A DNA stretch of 64,000 nucleotides from Porphyromonas sp. (GTDB lineage Bacteria > Bacteroidota > Bacteroidia > Bacteroidales > Porphyromonadaceae): positions 17,613-81,612 of the forward strand of contig JAUNLH010000003.1 in the NCBI GenBank assembly GCA_030532365.1, read 5' to 3'. Made by a program: the position numbers and the translations under genes. Shown one piece after another: positions 54,537 to 63,522 of this stretch (position 1 is the stretch's first letter; each line of letters starts with the position of its first letter). Under the pieces are notes generated by a model that was not told where the DNA came from, did not search any database, and saw nothing but the letters and a program-made list of their open reading frames with translations.

Positions 54537-55754
54537 ATGGCGACAAGTGTAGGATTTCCGTTCGCCAGGCCACTATATGTCCTGGCAAAGCCCGTGGGAG
54601 CACGGTGCAACCTCAGGTGCGACTACTGCTACTATTTAGAGAAGAGTGAGATACTCGAGGGTGTCAGCCGTAACTCTTTGATGGACTTCGACTTGCTCGA
54701 GCTTTTCATTGATAAGTACATAGAGGCACAGACAACGCCAGAGGTCTTATTCACATGGCATGGGGGAGAGCCCATGCTCCGCCCTATACGATTCTACCAG
54801 AGGGCTTTAGAGCTTCAGAAGAAGCATGCAAGAGGTCGGATCATCTCAAACTCTATTCAGACCAATGGGACGCTGCTGAATGACGAGTGGTGCCGCTTCC
54901 TTAAGGAAAATAACTTCCTCGTAGGGATCTCAATCGATGGCCCAGAAAGGATCCACAATACCTACAGGAAAATGGCTGGTGGAGCTCCAACCTTCCAAAA
55001 AGTGATGCGGGGGATTGAGCTACTGAAGAAGTATGAGATAGAGTACAATGCCATGGCTGTCATCAATAACCTTAATGTACAAGAGCCGTTGGAGTTTTAC
55101 AACTTCTTCAAAGAGATTGATTGCCACTACCTCCAGTTTACACCCATAGTCGAGCGCCTCTCAGATGGGTACTTAGCTCATCGTTACACCGGAACTTCGT
55201 CAGAGCTAAGTTCCAACTCAATTTCTGCCGAGTCCTGGGGTAGTTTTCTAGTCTCTCTATTTGACGAGTGGGTGCAAAATGATGTAGGAAATTACTTTAT
55301 CCAACTATTCGACTGTACTCTAGCCAATTGGGTTGGTGTACAACCTGGACTTTGCACACTGGACAAGTATTGTGGTCATGCACTGGCACTTGAGCATAAT
55401 GGAGATCTATACAGCTGTGATCACTTTGTATTCCCCGAGTATCGACTTGGAAATATAAGGAATAAAACAATCATACAAATGGCACATAGCCCTGAGCAAG
55501 AAGCGTTTGGGCTAGATAAGTACAACACACTCCCAAGACAATGCCATGAGTGCGAGTACCTCTTTGCCTGCTGGGGAGAATGCCCCAAAAACAGATTTAT
55601 CAACGACGAATACGGCGAACCTGGACTCAACTACCTCTGCAAGGGGTACTTACAATACTTCCGCCATGTTGCTCCCTATATGGACTTTATGGCTGAGGCA
55701 CTTAAGAGAGAGGAGCCACCTGCCTCCATCATGAATCATCTCCCTTTAGAATAG
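54537..55754 (+). CDS. Radical SAM SPASM enzyme (anSME-like sulfatase-maturase)
   Basis: 405-aa radical SAM enzyme. CX3CX2C cluster at C24, C28, C31 (GARCNLRCDYCYY), GGEPML, and a C-terminal SPASM domain with Cys in LCTLDKYCGHALA, DLYSCDHF, CHECEYLFACWGEC and YLCKGY. The sequence matches anaerobic sulfatase-maturing enzymes, which oxidise a sulfatase Cys/Ser to formylglycine. No sulfatase is encoded in this window. Residues 217-228 are encoded by two units of the 23-bp repeat family. Its 3' end overlaps the convergent YicG gene by 26 nt. Confidence 0.88.
   Translation: MATSVGFPFARPLYVLAKPVGARCNLRCDYCYYLEKSEILEGVSRNSLMDFDLLELFIDKYIEAQTTPEVLFTWHGGEPMLRPIRFYQRALELQKKHARGRIISNSIQTNGTLLNDEWCRFLKENNFLVGISIDGPERIHNTYRKMAGGAPTFQKVMRGIELLKKYEIEYNAMAVINNLNVQEPLEFYNFFKEIDCHYLQFTPIVERLSDGYLAHRYTGTSSELSSNSISAESWGSFLVSLFDEWVQNDVGNYFIQLFDCTLANWVGVQPGLCTLDKYCGHALALEHNGDLYSCDHFVFPEYRLGNIRNKTIIQMAHSPEQEAFGLDKYNTLPRQCHECEYLFACWGECPKNRFINDEYGEPGLNYLCKGYLQYFRHVAPYMDFMAEALKREEPPASIMNHLPLE
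55185..55220. repeat. Two minisatellite units inside the radical SAM gene (copy F)
   Basis: A TACACCGGAACTT unit starts at 55185 and an AAGTTCCAACT unit at 55208, exactly 23 bp apart and with the spacing/sequence of the intergenic arrays (compare CACCGGAACTT in copy D). It codes for residues 217-228 in a region variable among anSME relatives. Confidence 0.6.
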
Positions 55755-56391
55755 GGAGCTTCCAATTGTAACGCACAGCGAGAAAGCGCGTAGCTACTAC
55801 CGCGATTACCGATATCACCTGGATCAACGTACTCTCCAAGCCTAGCAACATCAAAGCTCCATATACCAGACCTCCGATGACGCAGGCTAGCGCATAGATA
55901 TCTTTTCGAAAGATAAGAGGGATGACACTCAGACTAATATCCCTCAGCACACCTCCAAAAGCGCCGGTAATGGTGCCCATGATGATGGCAACCCAGAAAG
56001 GGAAGCCCAGAACCAAAGTCCTCTCTATCCCAACAACTGTGAAGAGCCCTAGTCCTATAGTATCAAACAAGAACACTTGTTCATTGATGCGAATCAGCTG
56101 TTTACTAAACATCACCACGATCAAGAAGGCAAGTAAGGTCAGGATAACATACGCTGGGGTCTCCATCCAAAAGGGGGTCAAGCCAAGGAGCAAGTCGCGT
56201 ATGGTACCTCCGCCCACTGCTGTAAAGACACCAATCAAGTAGGCTCCTAACCAGTCTATCTTCATACCCGAGGCTAGCCTAATGCCAGAGATAGCAAAGG
56301 CCAGAGTACCCAAGTAGTCAAGCGACATCGTCAGATCTTGCTGCCACAGCCACTCCAGAAACTCAGGGATGGTATCGTAATATACATTCAT
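55729..56391 (-). CDS. YicG/UPF0126 TRIC-like membrane channel protein
   Basis: 220-aa membrane protein of the UPF0126 (bacterial trimeric intracellular cation channel-like) family with about seven helices and an internal duplication: LGTLAFAISGIRLA with FTAVGGGTIRDLLLG, then DTIGLGLFTVVGIERTL with GAFGGVLRDI. The GGG-x-x-RD motifs are diagnostic. I start at 56391 (MNVYYDTIPEF); a frame from 56415 is possible. Tail overlaps the radical SAM gene by 26 nt. Confidence 0.88.
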   Translation of the reverse strand: MNVYYDTIPEFLEWLWQQDLTMSLDYLGTLAFAISGIRLASGMKIDWLGAYLIGVFTAVGGGTIRDLLLGLTPFWMETPAYVILTLLAFLIVVMFSKQLIRINEQVFLFDTIGLGLFTVVGIERTLVLGFPFWVAIIMGTITGAFGGVLRDISLSVIPLIFRKDIYALACVIGGLVYGALMLLGLESTLIQVISVIAVVATRFLAVRYNWKLPILKGDDS

Positions 56392-56434
56392 CGCACACAA
56401 GGTATTAAGACACAAGATAATAGAGAGGAGTATA

Positions 56435-57265
56435 TCAGTTATAGCTCTCCTCTTCAGATGGGAAGAGCCCCTCCTTTACCTGACGACAATACTCCTCTGT
56501 AGCAGAGATGATTACATCACCCACCTGAGCAAAGTGGCGCAAAAACTTTGGCTTAAAACCCTGGGTCATACCAAGCATATCTTGCCCCACCAGCACTTGC
56601 CCATCTGTACCACTGCCTGCACCTATGCCGATGGTAGGAATAGAGAGCTCCTTGGAGAGTTGTGATGCAAGACCGGCTGGTATCTTCTCAAGCACCAGCG
56701 CTGTACAGCCCACCTCTTCGAGCATCTTACCATCCTTCAACAGCTGCTCAGCCTCCTTTTCCTCTCTCGCCTGTACACCATACCCTCCCAGTTGGTGCAC
56801 AGACTGTGGTGTGAGCCCTAGATGACCGACTACTGGGATACCGGCAGAGATGATTGCCTCAAGGGCAGGACGAATGGGAGCGCCACCTTCTATCTTAATG
56901 GCATCTACACCACTCTCTTTCATCATCCTAATAGCAGCATGCAACGAAGCATTGACGTCACTATTGATAGTACCAAAGGGCATATCTGCGATCACAAAGG
57001 CGTACTTAACACCATTGGCGACACAGCGAGCATGATAAATCATCTGATCAAGCGTGATCGGGAGAGTTGTAGCATTTCCAATCATTACATTGCTAGCCGA
57101 ATCTCCTACTAATATCGAATCTACTCCGCCCATGTCTATGAGCTTTGCCATCGTGTAGTCGTATGCAGTCACCATAGTGATCTTTTCACCGCTTGCTTTC
57201 ATTGCTGTATAGCGGGTTGCGGTGATTTTCTTCTTGTCCGTGCTCAGATACTGTGCCATTTTCAT
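56435..57265 (-). CDS. panB: 3-methyl-2-oxobutanoate hydroxymethyltransferase
   Basis: 276-aa first enzyme of pantothenate synthesis (ketopantoate from alpha-ketoisovalerate). Family landmarks: MVTAYDYTMAKLID, LVGDSASNVMIG, IADMPFG, KIEGG, GHLGLTPQSVHQLGGYGVQ and GIGAGSGTDGQVLV. The second ATG two codons in is an alternative start. No panC or panD nearby. Confidence 0.95.
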   Translation of the reverse strand: MKMAQYLSTDKKKITATRYTAMKASGEKITMVTAYDYTMAKLIDMGGVDSILVGDSASNVMIGNATTLPITLDQMIYHARCVANGVKYAFVIADMPFGTINSDVNASLHAAIRMMKESGVDAIKIEGGAPIRPALEAIISAGIPVVGHLGLTPQSVHQLGGYGVQAREEKEAEQLLKDGKMLEEVGCTALVLEKIPAGLASQLSKELSIPTIGIGAGSGTDGQVLVGQDMLGMTQGFKPKFLRHFAQVGDVIISATEEYCRQVKEGLFPSEEESYN

Positions 57266-57298
57266 TTATAATTTTAAAATCTCTTTTTAACTCGCCCA

Positions 57299-57306
57299 CA
57301 AAGATA
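57299..57306 (-). promoter_or_regulatory. -7 box of panB
   Basis: Minus strand TATCTTTG matches TAnnTTTG, 34 nt before the ATG at 57265. Confidence 0.45.
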
Positions 57307-57412
57307 CCAATTACCACCTCAATTTCTCTCACATTTATGAAAACTAAATACATAACCATACTCCACACTGGGGCACAACCTTAAACCCTCTTTTTAATAA
57401 TAAATTAGGGAC

Positions 57413-57459
57413 ATCCCATAGAAGGAGATAAAGTATTTAAGAAAATTATTGTATGGGAT
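57413..57459. promoter_or_regulatory. 8-bp dyad overlapping the cusA promoter
   Basis: ATCCCATA (57413-57420) and TATGGGAT (57452-57459) are inverted with a 31-bp gap. The right arm lies inside the -33/-7 spacer of the promoter at 57449-57479, so a repressor bound here could block it. A metal-responsive factor is a guess. Confidence 0.4.
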
Positions 57460-57479
57460 AGCACAATTAGCTACTTTTG
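57449..57479 (+). promoter_or_regulatory. Complete Bacteroidetes promoter for cusA-tolC / cusB
   Basis: TTG at 57449-57451, 20 bp, TACTTTTG at 57472-57479: exact consensus spacing. Leader of about 83 nt before ATG 57569. The 303-bp gap 57266-57568 otherwise has only the panB promoter. Confidence 0.7.
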
Positions 57480-57568
57480 CAATAGAGATAAAAAACATAG
57501 GATAAGACACACTTTTACTTTTTATGTTAGAAGGTGTTCAGAATACATAACATCACAGAGGATACAAG

Positions 57569-60500
57569 ATGCTGGAGAAGATTATTGACTTTAGTCTTAA
57601 GAACAAGCTGATAGTAATACTCTTCACGCTCACAGTAGTGGGCTTTGGGGTTTATGCTATTTTTAACATCCCTGTAGGATCGGTCCCCGATATTACAAAC
57701 AATCAGGTTCAGGTCATCACCACTTCTACAAATCTCTCAACGCAAGAGATAGAGCAATTCATCACCGCCCCAATAGAGCTAGAGATGGCTAATCTCCCTG
57801 GAGTCGTTGAGATACGATCTGTCTCCAAATTCGGACTGTCCGTAGTTACCATTGTCTTCAAGGAGAGCATGGGAACCTACCTACCACGCACTCTGATCGA
57901 AGAAAAGCTCAAGAGTGCTTCGGCAAATATCCCAGATGGTTTTGGGACACCTGAGCTGGGTCCAATCACCACTGGACTAGGAGAAATCTACCAATACACT
58001 CTAGATACAAAACCTGGATACGAAGACCGCTATTCAGCCATGGATCTACGCACCATTCAAGACTGGATCGTGCGTCGACAACTCTCTGGGATAGAGGGAG
58101 TCGTAGAAGTAAATAGCTGGGGTGGCTATCTCAAGCAGTACGAGGTAGCTATTGATCCCATAAGAATGCAAGCTCTCGGGATCACTGTAGTTGACGTTTA
58201 CAATGCCTTAGAGGCCAATAACAGCATCTCTGGAGGTGCCTATATTGAGAAAGGAGCTGAGAGCTACTTCATCCGAGGAGATGGACAAATCAAGTCGCTA
58301 GAGGACATAGAGCGGGTAGTGGTAAAAAACAAAAATGGTCTGCCGATACTCGTCCGTGATGTGGCACAAGTTAAGTACGGCTACGCCAATCGTTTTGGTG
58401 CCATCACTTCCAATGGAGAGGGAGAGAAGGTACTAGGACAGATCATGATGCTCAAGGGTGCTGACTCAAAGAAAGTTATACGCACCGTCAAAGAGCGAGT
58501 CGACGAGGTGCAGAGATCTCTGCCTGAAGGAGTGTATATCAATACAATGCTGGAGCGCAGTGAGCTGATCAATAAGACCAGTATGACAGTTTTTGAGAAC
58601 CTCCTCTTCGGCTCGATCATTGTCTTCTTTGTAGTCTGGCTACTTCTAGGCAATATTCGATCAGCAGTAGTGATCGCCTCGATGATACCACTGGCGTTGC
58701 TCTTCACTCTTTCGATGATGTTTATCTTTGGTATTGATGCCAATCTGATGAGCTTGGGGGCTCTTGATTTCGGTATTATCATTGATGGGGCGGTCATTAT
58801 AGTGGAGTATATTGTGGTACGGCTGACTAGCTCAAGGATCTCGCTTGAGAGTAGCTCACTTGAACACCGACAAAAGATCACTGACTCGATCACAAAGGAG
58901 AGCGCAACATCGATGATGAAGTCAGCTATCTTTGGGCAAGTGATCATTCTGATTGTCTTTATTCCTATCCTTTCGCTTCAAGGTGTAGAGGGCAAGATGT
59001 TCCGCCCTATGGCACTTGCATTTAGCTTCGCAATACTGGGTGCGATGATCTTCTGTCTCACATGGCTACCAGTGATCTCTTCGATGGTACTTCGGCCTGT
59101 TGATGTTCAGAAGAAGACTTTCTCTGACCACATCCTCACTTTTGCACATAGTACCTATAGACCTGTCCTTCGCTGGTCTCTTAATCATAAGACCGTAGTA
59201 CTCAGCCTTTCGTTAGCTTCTCTTATATTATCAGGCGTAATCTTTAGCAAGATGGGTGGAGAGTTCATACCTACACTAGACGAAGGGGACTTCGTGATCC
59301 AACCTGTCCTCAAGACAGGTACCTCTCTCTCCAAGACCATTGAAATGACCACACAGATGGAGCAGATACTGATGCAAGAGTTTCCAGAGATAGACAAGGT
59401 GGTATGTCGTATCGGTGCTGCAGAGGTGCCCACCGACCCAATGTCGATGGAGGAGATAGATATGATCATTCGGCTCAAGCCAAAGAGGGAATGGATCACA
59501 GCCAAGAACAAGGAAGATCTGGCCAACGAAATCAAGAAAGCATTGATGGTAATACCCGGTGTAGACTACGAGTTTACCCAGCCAATAGAGATGCGCTTTA
59601 ATGAGTTGATCACAGGCGTACGTGCAGATATCGCAGTAAAGATATTTGGTGATGATTTAGACTACCTCAGCCAAAAAGCAGAGGAGATCAAATCTCTGAT
59701 CGAGCAGATACCAGGGGCTGGCGATGTGATCATGGAGAAGACCACGGGACTGCCCCAGATGAATGTCATCTACAACCGCGCCAAGATAGCTCAGTATGGG
59801 ATAGACATAAAGGATCTCAACCAATACCTCTCCACAGCCTTTGGTGGTGAGGCAGTGGGGAGCGTCTTTGAGGGTGAACGGAGGTTTGACCTTGTCGTAA
59901 GGTTTCATGAGGATTACAGGCGTGATATCGAAAACATACGTCATCTACCTGTTGCACTCCCAAGTGGACAGCAGGTACCGCTCATGGAGTTAGCTGATAT
60001 TGATTATGCCGAAGGTCCTGCTAAGATCAGCCGTGAGAACACTCATCGTATGGTCGCAGTAAGTGTCAACGTACGCAACCGTGACCTACAATCTGTAGTA
60101 AGAGATATCCAGAGCGAAGTTGATCAGAGGGTAACATTGAAACCAGGGACCTACATTGTCTACGGCGGGCAGTTTGAGAACCTCCAGAATGCCACTCGTC
60201 GCCTTATCTTTGCTGTACCCATAGCACTGGCATTGATATTCATCTTCCTACATTTCGCCTTTAAGTCTATGAAAGACACAATCTTAATATTCACAGCTGT
60301 GCCGCTATCAGTGGTTGGAGGAATTATAGCACTCTGGCTCAGAGGAATGCCCTTTAGCATATCGGCAGGAGTAGGATTTATTGCACTCTTTGGTATTGCA
60401 GTACTCAATGGGATTGTCTTGATTGAACACTTGAAACATCTAATGGCAGAGCAAGCAGAGCCTGATCTAGATCATCTCATCATGCATGGCACCACCGACA

Positions 60501-61936
60501 GACTTCGCCCAGTCATGCTCACGGCAGCCTCAGCGGCAATGGGTTTCCTACCGATGGCAGTCTCCACAGGGGCTGGAGCCGAGGTACAACGTCCTCTATC
60601 AACGGTAGTGATTGGAGGGTTGATTACATCCACGCTACTGACGATGATTGTATTACCATTACTCTTCAAGCTATTTCACGATGATGAGGGACTTAAGTAC
60701 AAGATTATCAGGGCTTTCAAGTCAAAAAACTTCATCATCTCATTGCTTCTACTCTTTCCACTCTCACTTCAGTCTCAAGAGGTTAAGATCCTAAGCCTCG
60801 ACCAGTGCATACAGACTGCACTGGATAATAATAAGCAGCTAAAGGCATACCAACTGAAGATCGCCCAGAGACAAGCGGTTACCACTCCACTGATCGGGAT
60901 TGAACCGACAAAAATCTATTACGGACACGACCAAGCCAATATGAGCGAGAATGGGCACCCACTGCAAGTCATAGGTGTTGAGCAAAGCTTTGCCTTCCCG
61001 ACAGTATACAGTATCATTGGCAAGATGAACCACATTGAGACCTCTATCGCAGAGCTAGACCTACAGTGGCAGACATACAAGATCAAGAAAGAAATCTCCA
61101 CAAACTACTACAAATTACAGTTCTTACGGGAGAAGGAGGGCTACTATACCAAACTGGATAGTCTCTACCAGCAGCTCGGAGCAATGGCAACTACCCAATA
61201 TCGACTTGGTGACATCAGTAACCTTGACCAGCTGAATGTGGTCGCAAAAAAAGAGCGCGTAACACTTGAGCTCAGCAAGATCGCAGATGAGATATCGAAT
61301 ACCTATGGGATGTTGCAAGCCCTAGTCCAGAGCGAAGAGCCATTTGACATCTCTAAGGAGCCACTACTGATGATACCATTATTCGACGAGTTTGCCATTG
61401 ACAGCCTGCCCCAGATGAGACAATACCAGCTGAGGACCCAATACATGCAACAAGGCGCCAAAGTGGAGATGCATCGCCTACTCCCTGAGATCTCCCTTGA
61501 GTACTTCTATGGCAACAATCGATTTGAACCAAATCAACCATACCACGGATTCCAAGTAACCCTTGGCATCCCACTTATTTGGGGTGGACAGACCTCTAAG
61601 TCAAAAGCTTATAAAATTTCGGCAAACATCCAAGAAATGATGATGCAAAACCAGCATATCAATCTTTCAATCAAAAGGCAGCGACTGTTAAACGAACTAC
61701 AACGATATCAAAAGATCATAGAGTTTTACACCTCTACGGGGAAAAACCTCAGCGAAGAGATACTACACTCTGCTATGAGAAGCTATCAGGTAGGTGAGAT
61801 CAACTTCTACGAGATGGTCATTAGCATGGAGAACGCTCTCAATCTCACCCTAGACTACTACGAAGCTATTCTCCGATACAACCAGATCGCACTTGACATC
61901 AATTATCTCACCTTTGACGAAGAAAACATAGAATAA
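57569..61936 (+). CDS. Heavy-metal RND efflux pump (CusA/CzcA) fused to TolC-like outer-membrane factor
   Basis: 1455-aa fusion. Residues 1-1045 are a complete HME-RND pump: 12 helices, N-terminal IFNIPVGSVPDITNNQVQ, the proton-relay motif LDFGIIIDGAVII with D400 and D406 in TM4, two periplasmic porter/docking loops. Residues about 1051-1072 (KSKNFIISLLLLFPLSL) look like a degenerate signal/anchor, and 1075-1455 are an outer-membrane efflux protein with its two coiled-coil repeats (LDQCIQTALDNNKQLKAYQL; TTQYRLGDISNLDQLN). Similar CusA-TolC fusions exist in Bacteroidetes to my knowledge. Metal (Cu/Ag vs Zn/Co/Cd) cannot be decided. The adaptor gene follows 8 nt later. Confidence 0.92.
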   Translation: MLEKIIDFSLKNKLIVILFTLTVVGFGVYAIFNIPVGSVPDITNNQVQVITTSTNLSTQEIEQFITAPIELEMANLPGVVEIRSVSKFGLSVVTIVFKESMGTYLPRTLIEEKLKSASANIPDGFGTPELGPITTGLGEIYQYTLDTKPGYEDRYSAMDLRTIQDWIVRRQLSGIEGVVEVNSWGGYLKQYEVAIDPIRMQALGITVVDVYNALEANNSISGGAYIEKGAESYFIRGDGQIKSLEDIERVVVKNKNGLPILVRDVAQVKYGYANRFGAITSNGEGEKVLGQIMMLKGADSKKVIRTVKERVDEVQRSLPEGVYINTMLERSELINKTSMTVFENLLFGSIIVFFVVWLLLGNIRSAVVIASMIPLALLFTLSMMFIFGIDANLMSLGALDFGIIIDGAVIIVEYIVVRLTSSRISLESSSLEHRQKITDSITKESATSMMKSAIFGQVIILIVFIPILSLQGVEGKMFRPMALAFSFAILGAMIFCLTWLPVISSMVLRPVDVQKKTFSDHILTFAHSTYRPVLRWSLNHKTVVLSLSLASLILSGVIFSKMGGEFIPTLDEGDFVIQPVLKTGTSLSKTIEMTTQMEQILMQEFPEIDKVVCRIGAAEVPTDPMSMEEIDMIIRLKPKREWITAKNKEDLANEIKKALMVIPGVDYEFTQPIEMRFNELITGVRADIAVKIFGDDLDYLSQKAEEIKSLIEQIPGAGDVIMEKTTGLPQMNVIYNRAKIAQYGIDIKDLNQYLSTAFGGEAVGSVFEGERRFDLVVRFHEDYRRDIENIRHLPVALPSGQQVPLMELADIDYAEGPAKISRENTHRMVAVSVNVRNRDLQSVVRDIQSEVDQRVTLKPGTYIVYGGQFENLQNATRRLIFAVPIALALIFIFLHFAFKSMKDTILIFTAVPLSVVGGIIALWLRGMPFSISAGVGFIALFGIAVLNGIVLIEHLKHLMAEQAEPDLDHLIMHGTTDRLRPVMLTAASAAMGFLPMAVSTGAGAEVQRPLSTVVIGGLITSTLLTMIVLPLLFKLFHDDEGLKYKIIRAFKSKNFIISLLLLFPLSLQSQEVKILSLDQCIQTALDNNKQLKAYQLKIAQRQAVTTPLIGIEPTKIYYGHDQANMSENGHPLQVIGVEQSFAFPTVYSIIGKMNHIETSIAELDLQWQTYKIKKEISTNYYKLQFLREKEGYYTKLDSLYQQLGAMATTQYRLGDISNLDQLNVVAKKERVTLELSKIADEISNTYGMLQALVQSEEPFDISKEPLLMIPLFDEFAIDSLPQMRQYQLRTQYMQQGAKVEMHRLLPEISLEYFYGNNRFEPNQPYHGFQVTLGIPLIWGGQTSKSKAYKISANIQEMMMQNQHINLSIKRQRLLNELQRYQKIIEFYTSTGKNLSEEILHSAMRSYQVGEINFYEMVISMENALNLTLDYYEAILRYNQIALDINYLTFDEENIE

Positions 61937-61944
61937 TAAACATC

Positions 61945-63060
61945 ATGAAACTAACTAAGTATACACTACTCTTCATCACACTCTCACTCCTACTAAGCGG
62001 ATGTGGCAAGAAGGAGAGTCAGGAAGAAACCAGCGAAGATCAAGAACAGCTTGAGATCACCAAAACCCACTTCGAGAGTAGTGGCATGACTATTGGGACA
62101 CCCCAAACCTATATCTTCGCTGAGGAGGTGAGCTGCCGTGGCTACCTTACTGCTCCCGCCAATGCCAATGCTAAGGTGAGTACTCCTATAGCTGGAGCAA
62201 TAGAGAGTGTCCTATTCAAGCTAGGAGACAGTGTGAGGAGGGGGCAAACTCTGTGCACAGTCACTGGCAATGAGTTCTTCCAACTCCAACAAGAGTATGC
62301 CGAAGCTGCTTCACTCTTCGAGAAGGCAAAGTTGGACTATGAGCGCATGAAGATGCTTCAAGAGGAAAATATTGGAGCGAAAAAAGACTACATCTCAAGC
62401 GAAAGCATCTATAAGTCAACCCTTGCAAGCTACAATGCTCTGAAGGCCCGTATCCGAGCACTTAACATAAATCCTCAAAATATCGAAGAGGGAAAGATGT
62501 ACACAGCCTTCCCAGTAGTAGCACCGATCTCAGGATATATCACAGGGAGTGGTGCAGTAGTGGGTCAATACATAGAGCTTGCTTACCAGATTGCCCAAAT
62601 AGTAGATGTAGACAAGCTCCAGCTACAATTATCGGTATTTGACAGAGACGTCTCCAAACTATCCACTGGACAGGAGGTGCGATTCGCACTGAGCAGCAAT
62701 ACAGAGGAAGAGATGACCGCTACGCTAGTAACAGTTGGCAGAGCTATCAATCCAGAGACAAAGTCTATCGACTGTATTGCTCAGATCACCGACCAAGACA
62801 AGCACCGACTTGTAAATGAGAGCTTTGTAGAAGCCAAGATCATCATAAGCCATAAAGAGGCATTAGGGCTACCCACTTCTGCCGTCCAAAAGACAGGCAA
62901 TAATTACTTCGTCTACGTAGTTGACGGTGAGAAGAATGGCGGATTTCTCATCTCCCAAAAACAAATTGAAGTAGGCTCAAGCTACAAGGAGCATATCGAA
63001 GTTACTGGCGGTATCTCAAGCGATACACGCGTACTTACACAAGGCATCGAGACACTCTAA
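61945..63060 (+). CDS. RND periplasmic adaptor lipoprotein (CusB/CzcB-like)
   Basis: 371-aa membrane-fusion protein linking pump and outer-membrane channel. Lipobox LLSGC (C20), then an acidic linker, lipoyl halves (VSTPIAGAIESVLFKLGDSV and PISGYITGSGAVVGQYIE), a coiled-coil hairpin (about residues 110-165) and a beta-barrel/MPD end (LPTSAVQKTGNNYFVYV). No His- or Met-rich N-terminus to betray the metal. Completes the tripartite pump with the fused gene upstream. Confidence 0.92.
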   Translation: MKLTKYTLLFITLSLLLSGCGKKESQEETSEDQEQLEITKTHFESSGMTIGTPQTYIFAEEVSCRGYLTAPANANAKVSTPIAGAIESVLFKLGDSVRRGQTLCTVTGNEFFQLQQEYAEAASLFEKAKLDYERMKMLQEENIGAKKDYISSESIYKSTLASYNALKARIRALNINPQNIEEGKMYTAFPVVAPISGYITGSGAVVGQYIELAYQIAQIVDVDKLQLQLSVFDRDVSKLSTGQEVRFALSSNTEEEMTATLVTVGRAINPETKSIDCIAQITDQDKHRLVNESFVEAKIIISHKEALGLPTSAVQKTGNNYFVYVVDGEKNGGFLISQKQIEVGSSYKEHIEVTGGISSDTRVLTQGIETL

Positions 63061-63082
63061 GAGCCACATAACAACGAGCCAT

Positions 63083-63337
63083 TCATCTTTCCTTATCCGC
63101 CGCACATAGTGACTTAGACCTAATTAGGTAGGAGGCACTTGTGCGTGAGGAAAGGTTATCAGCAATGGTTAGGGTTATTGTGCCTTGGCACTCCTGTAGA
63201 GTGTCTGTTACGGCTGTTGCCCTATCTACTGATATATCAATAAGTACACAAGGATAAGCGATAGGAGGTCGCTTATTGTCAGAAAAGGGGACTTCTAACT
63301 GCCCTGTATTGAGGTCTATCCAGCGAATGGCTGGCAC
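63083..63337 (-). pseudogene. Remnant of phage tail-terminator-like protein
   Basis: 84-aa reading frame whose first 65 residues (IRWIDLNTGQLEVPFSDNKR, then YPCVLIDIS and GTITLTIADNL) look like the N-terminal half of a Bacteroidetes Mu-type/tail-terminator (minor tail) protein. The end (SYLIRSKSLCAADKER) departs from what I expect of the family and is short, so the gene is probably truncated or frameshifted. Read together with the adjacent frameshifted gpG-like remnant. Confidence 0.5.
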
Positions 63338-63458
63338 TCTTCCCTGAAATGATTGACTGTCTCTACCCCATTATATCCTTAAGGTCATTATCCTCAACGA
63401 ACTGCTGAAGCACTTCCAGTTTGTCTGGGAATGTTTTCACAAACTGAGTGATGTCCAT
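63316..63458 (-). pseudogene. Frameshifted phage virion-morphogenesis (gpG-like) fragment
   Basis: From ATG 63458 the frame gives 31 residues (MDITQFVKTFPDKLEVLQQF, then EDNDLKDIMG) and stops at TAG 63365-63363. One frame over, starting at 63366, reading continues VETVNHFREECQPFAG to a stop at 63318-63316. Restoring one G in the run of four G (63367-63370 region) would join both as DIMG-VETVNHFRE, the start expected of a virion-morphogenesis protein. So a single-base loss plus later truncation explains the fragment. Confidence 0.55.
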
Positions 63459-63522
63459 TTCGTTATATCGTATATTGTTATTACTTTTGCTAGTACTAAA
63501 GGGTCTCGGCCGCAAGGCTAAG

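Noticed and set aside
58381..58947. 188-codon minus-strand frame inside the efflux pump gene
   Set aside because: It is fully antisense to a well-conserved RND region and has no recognisable protein features.
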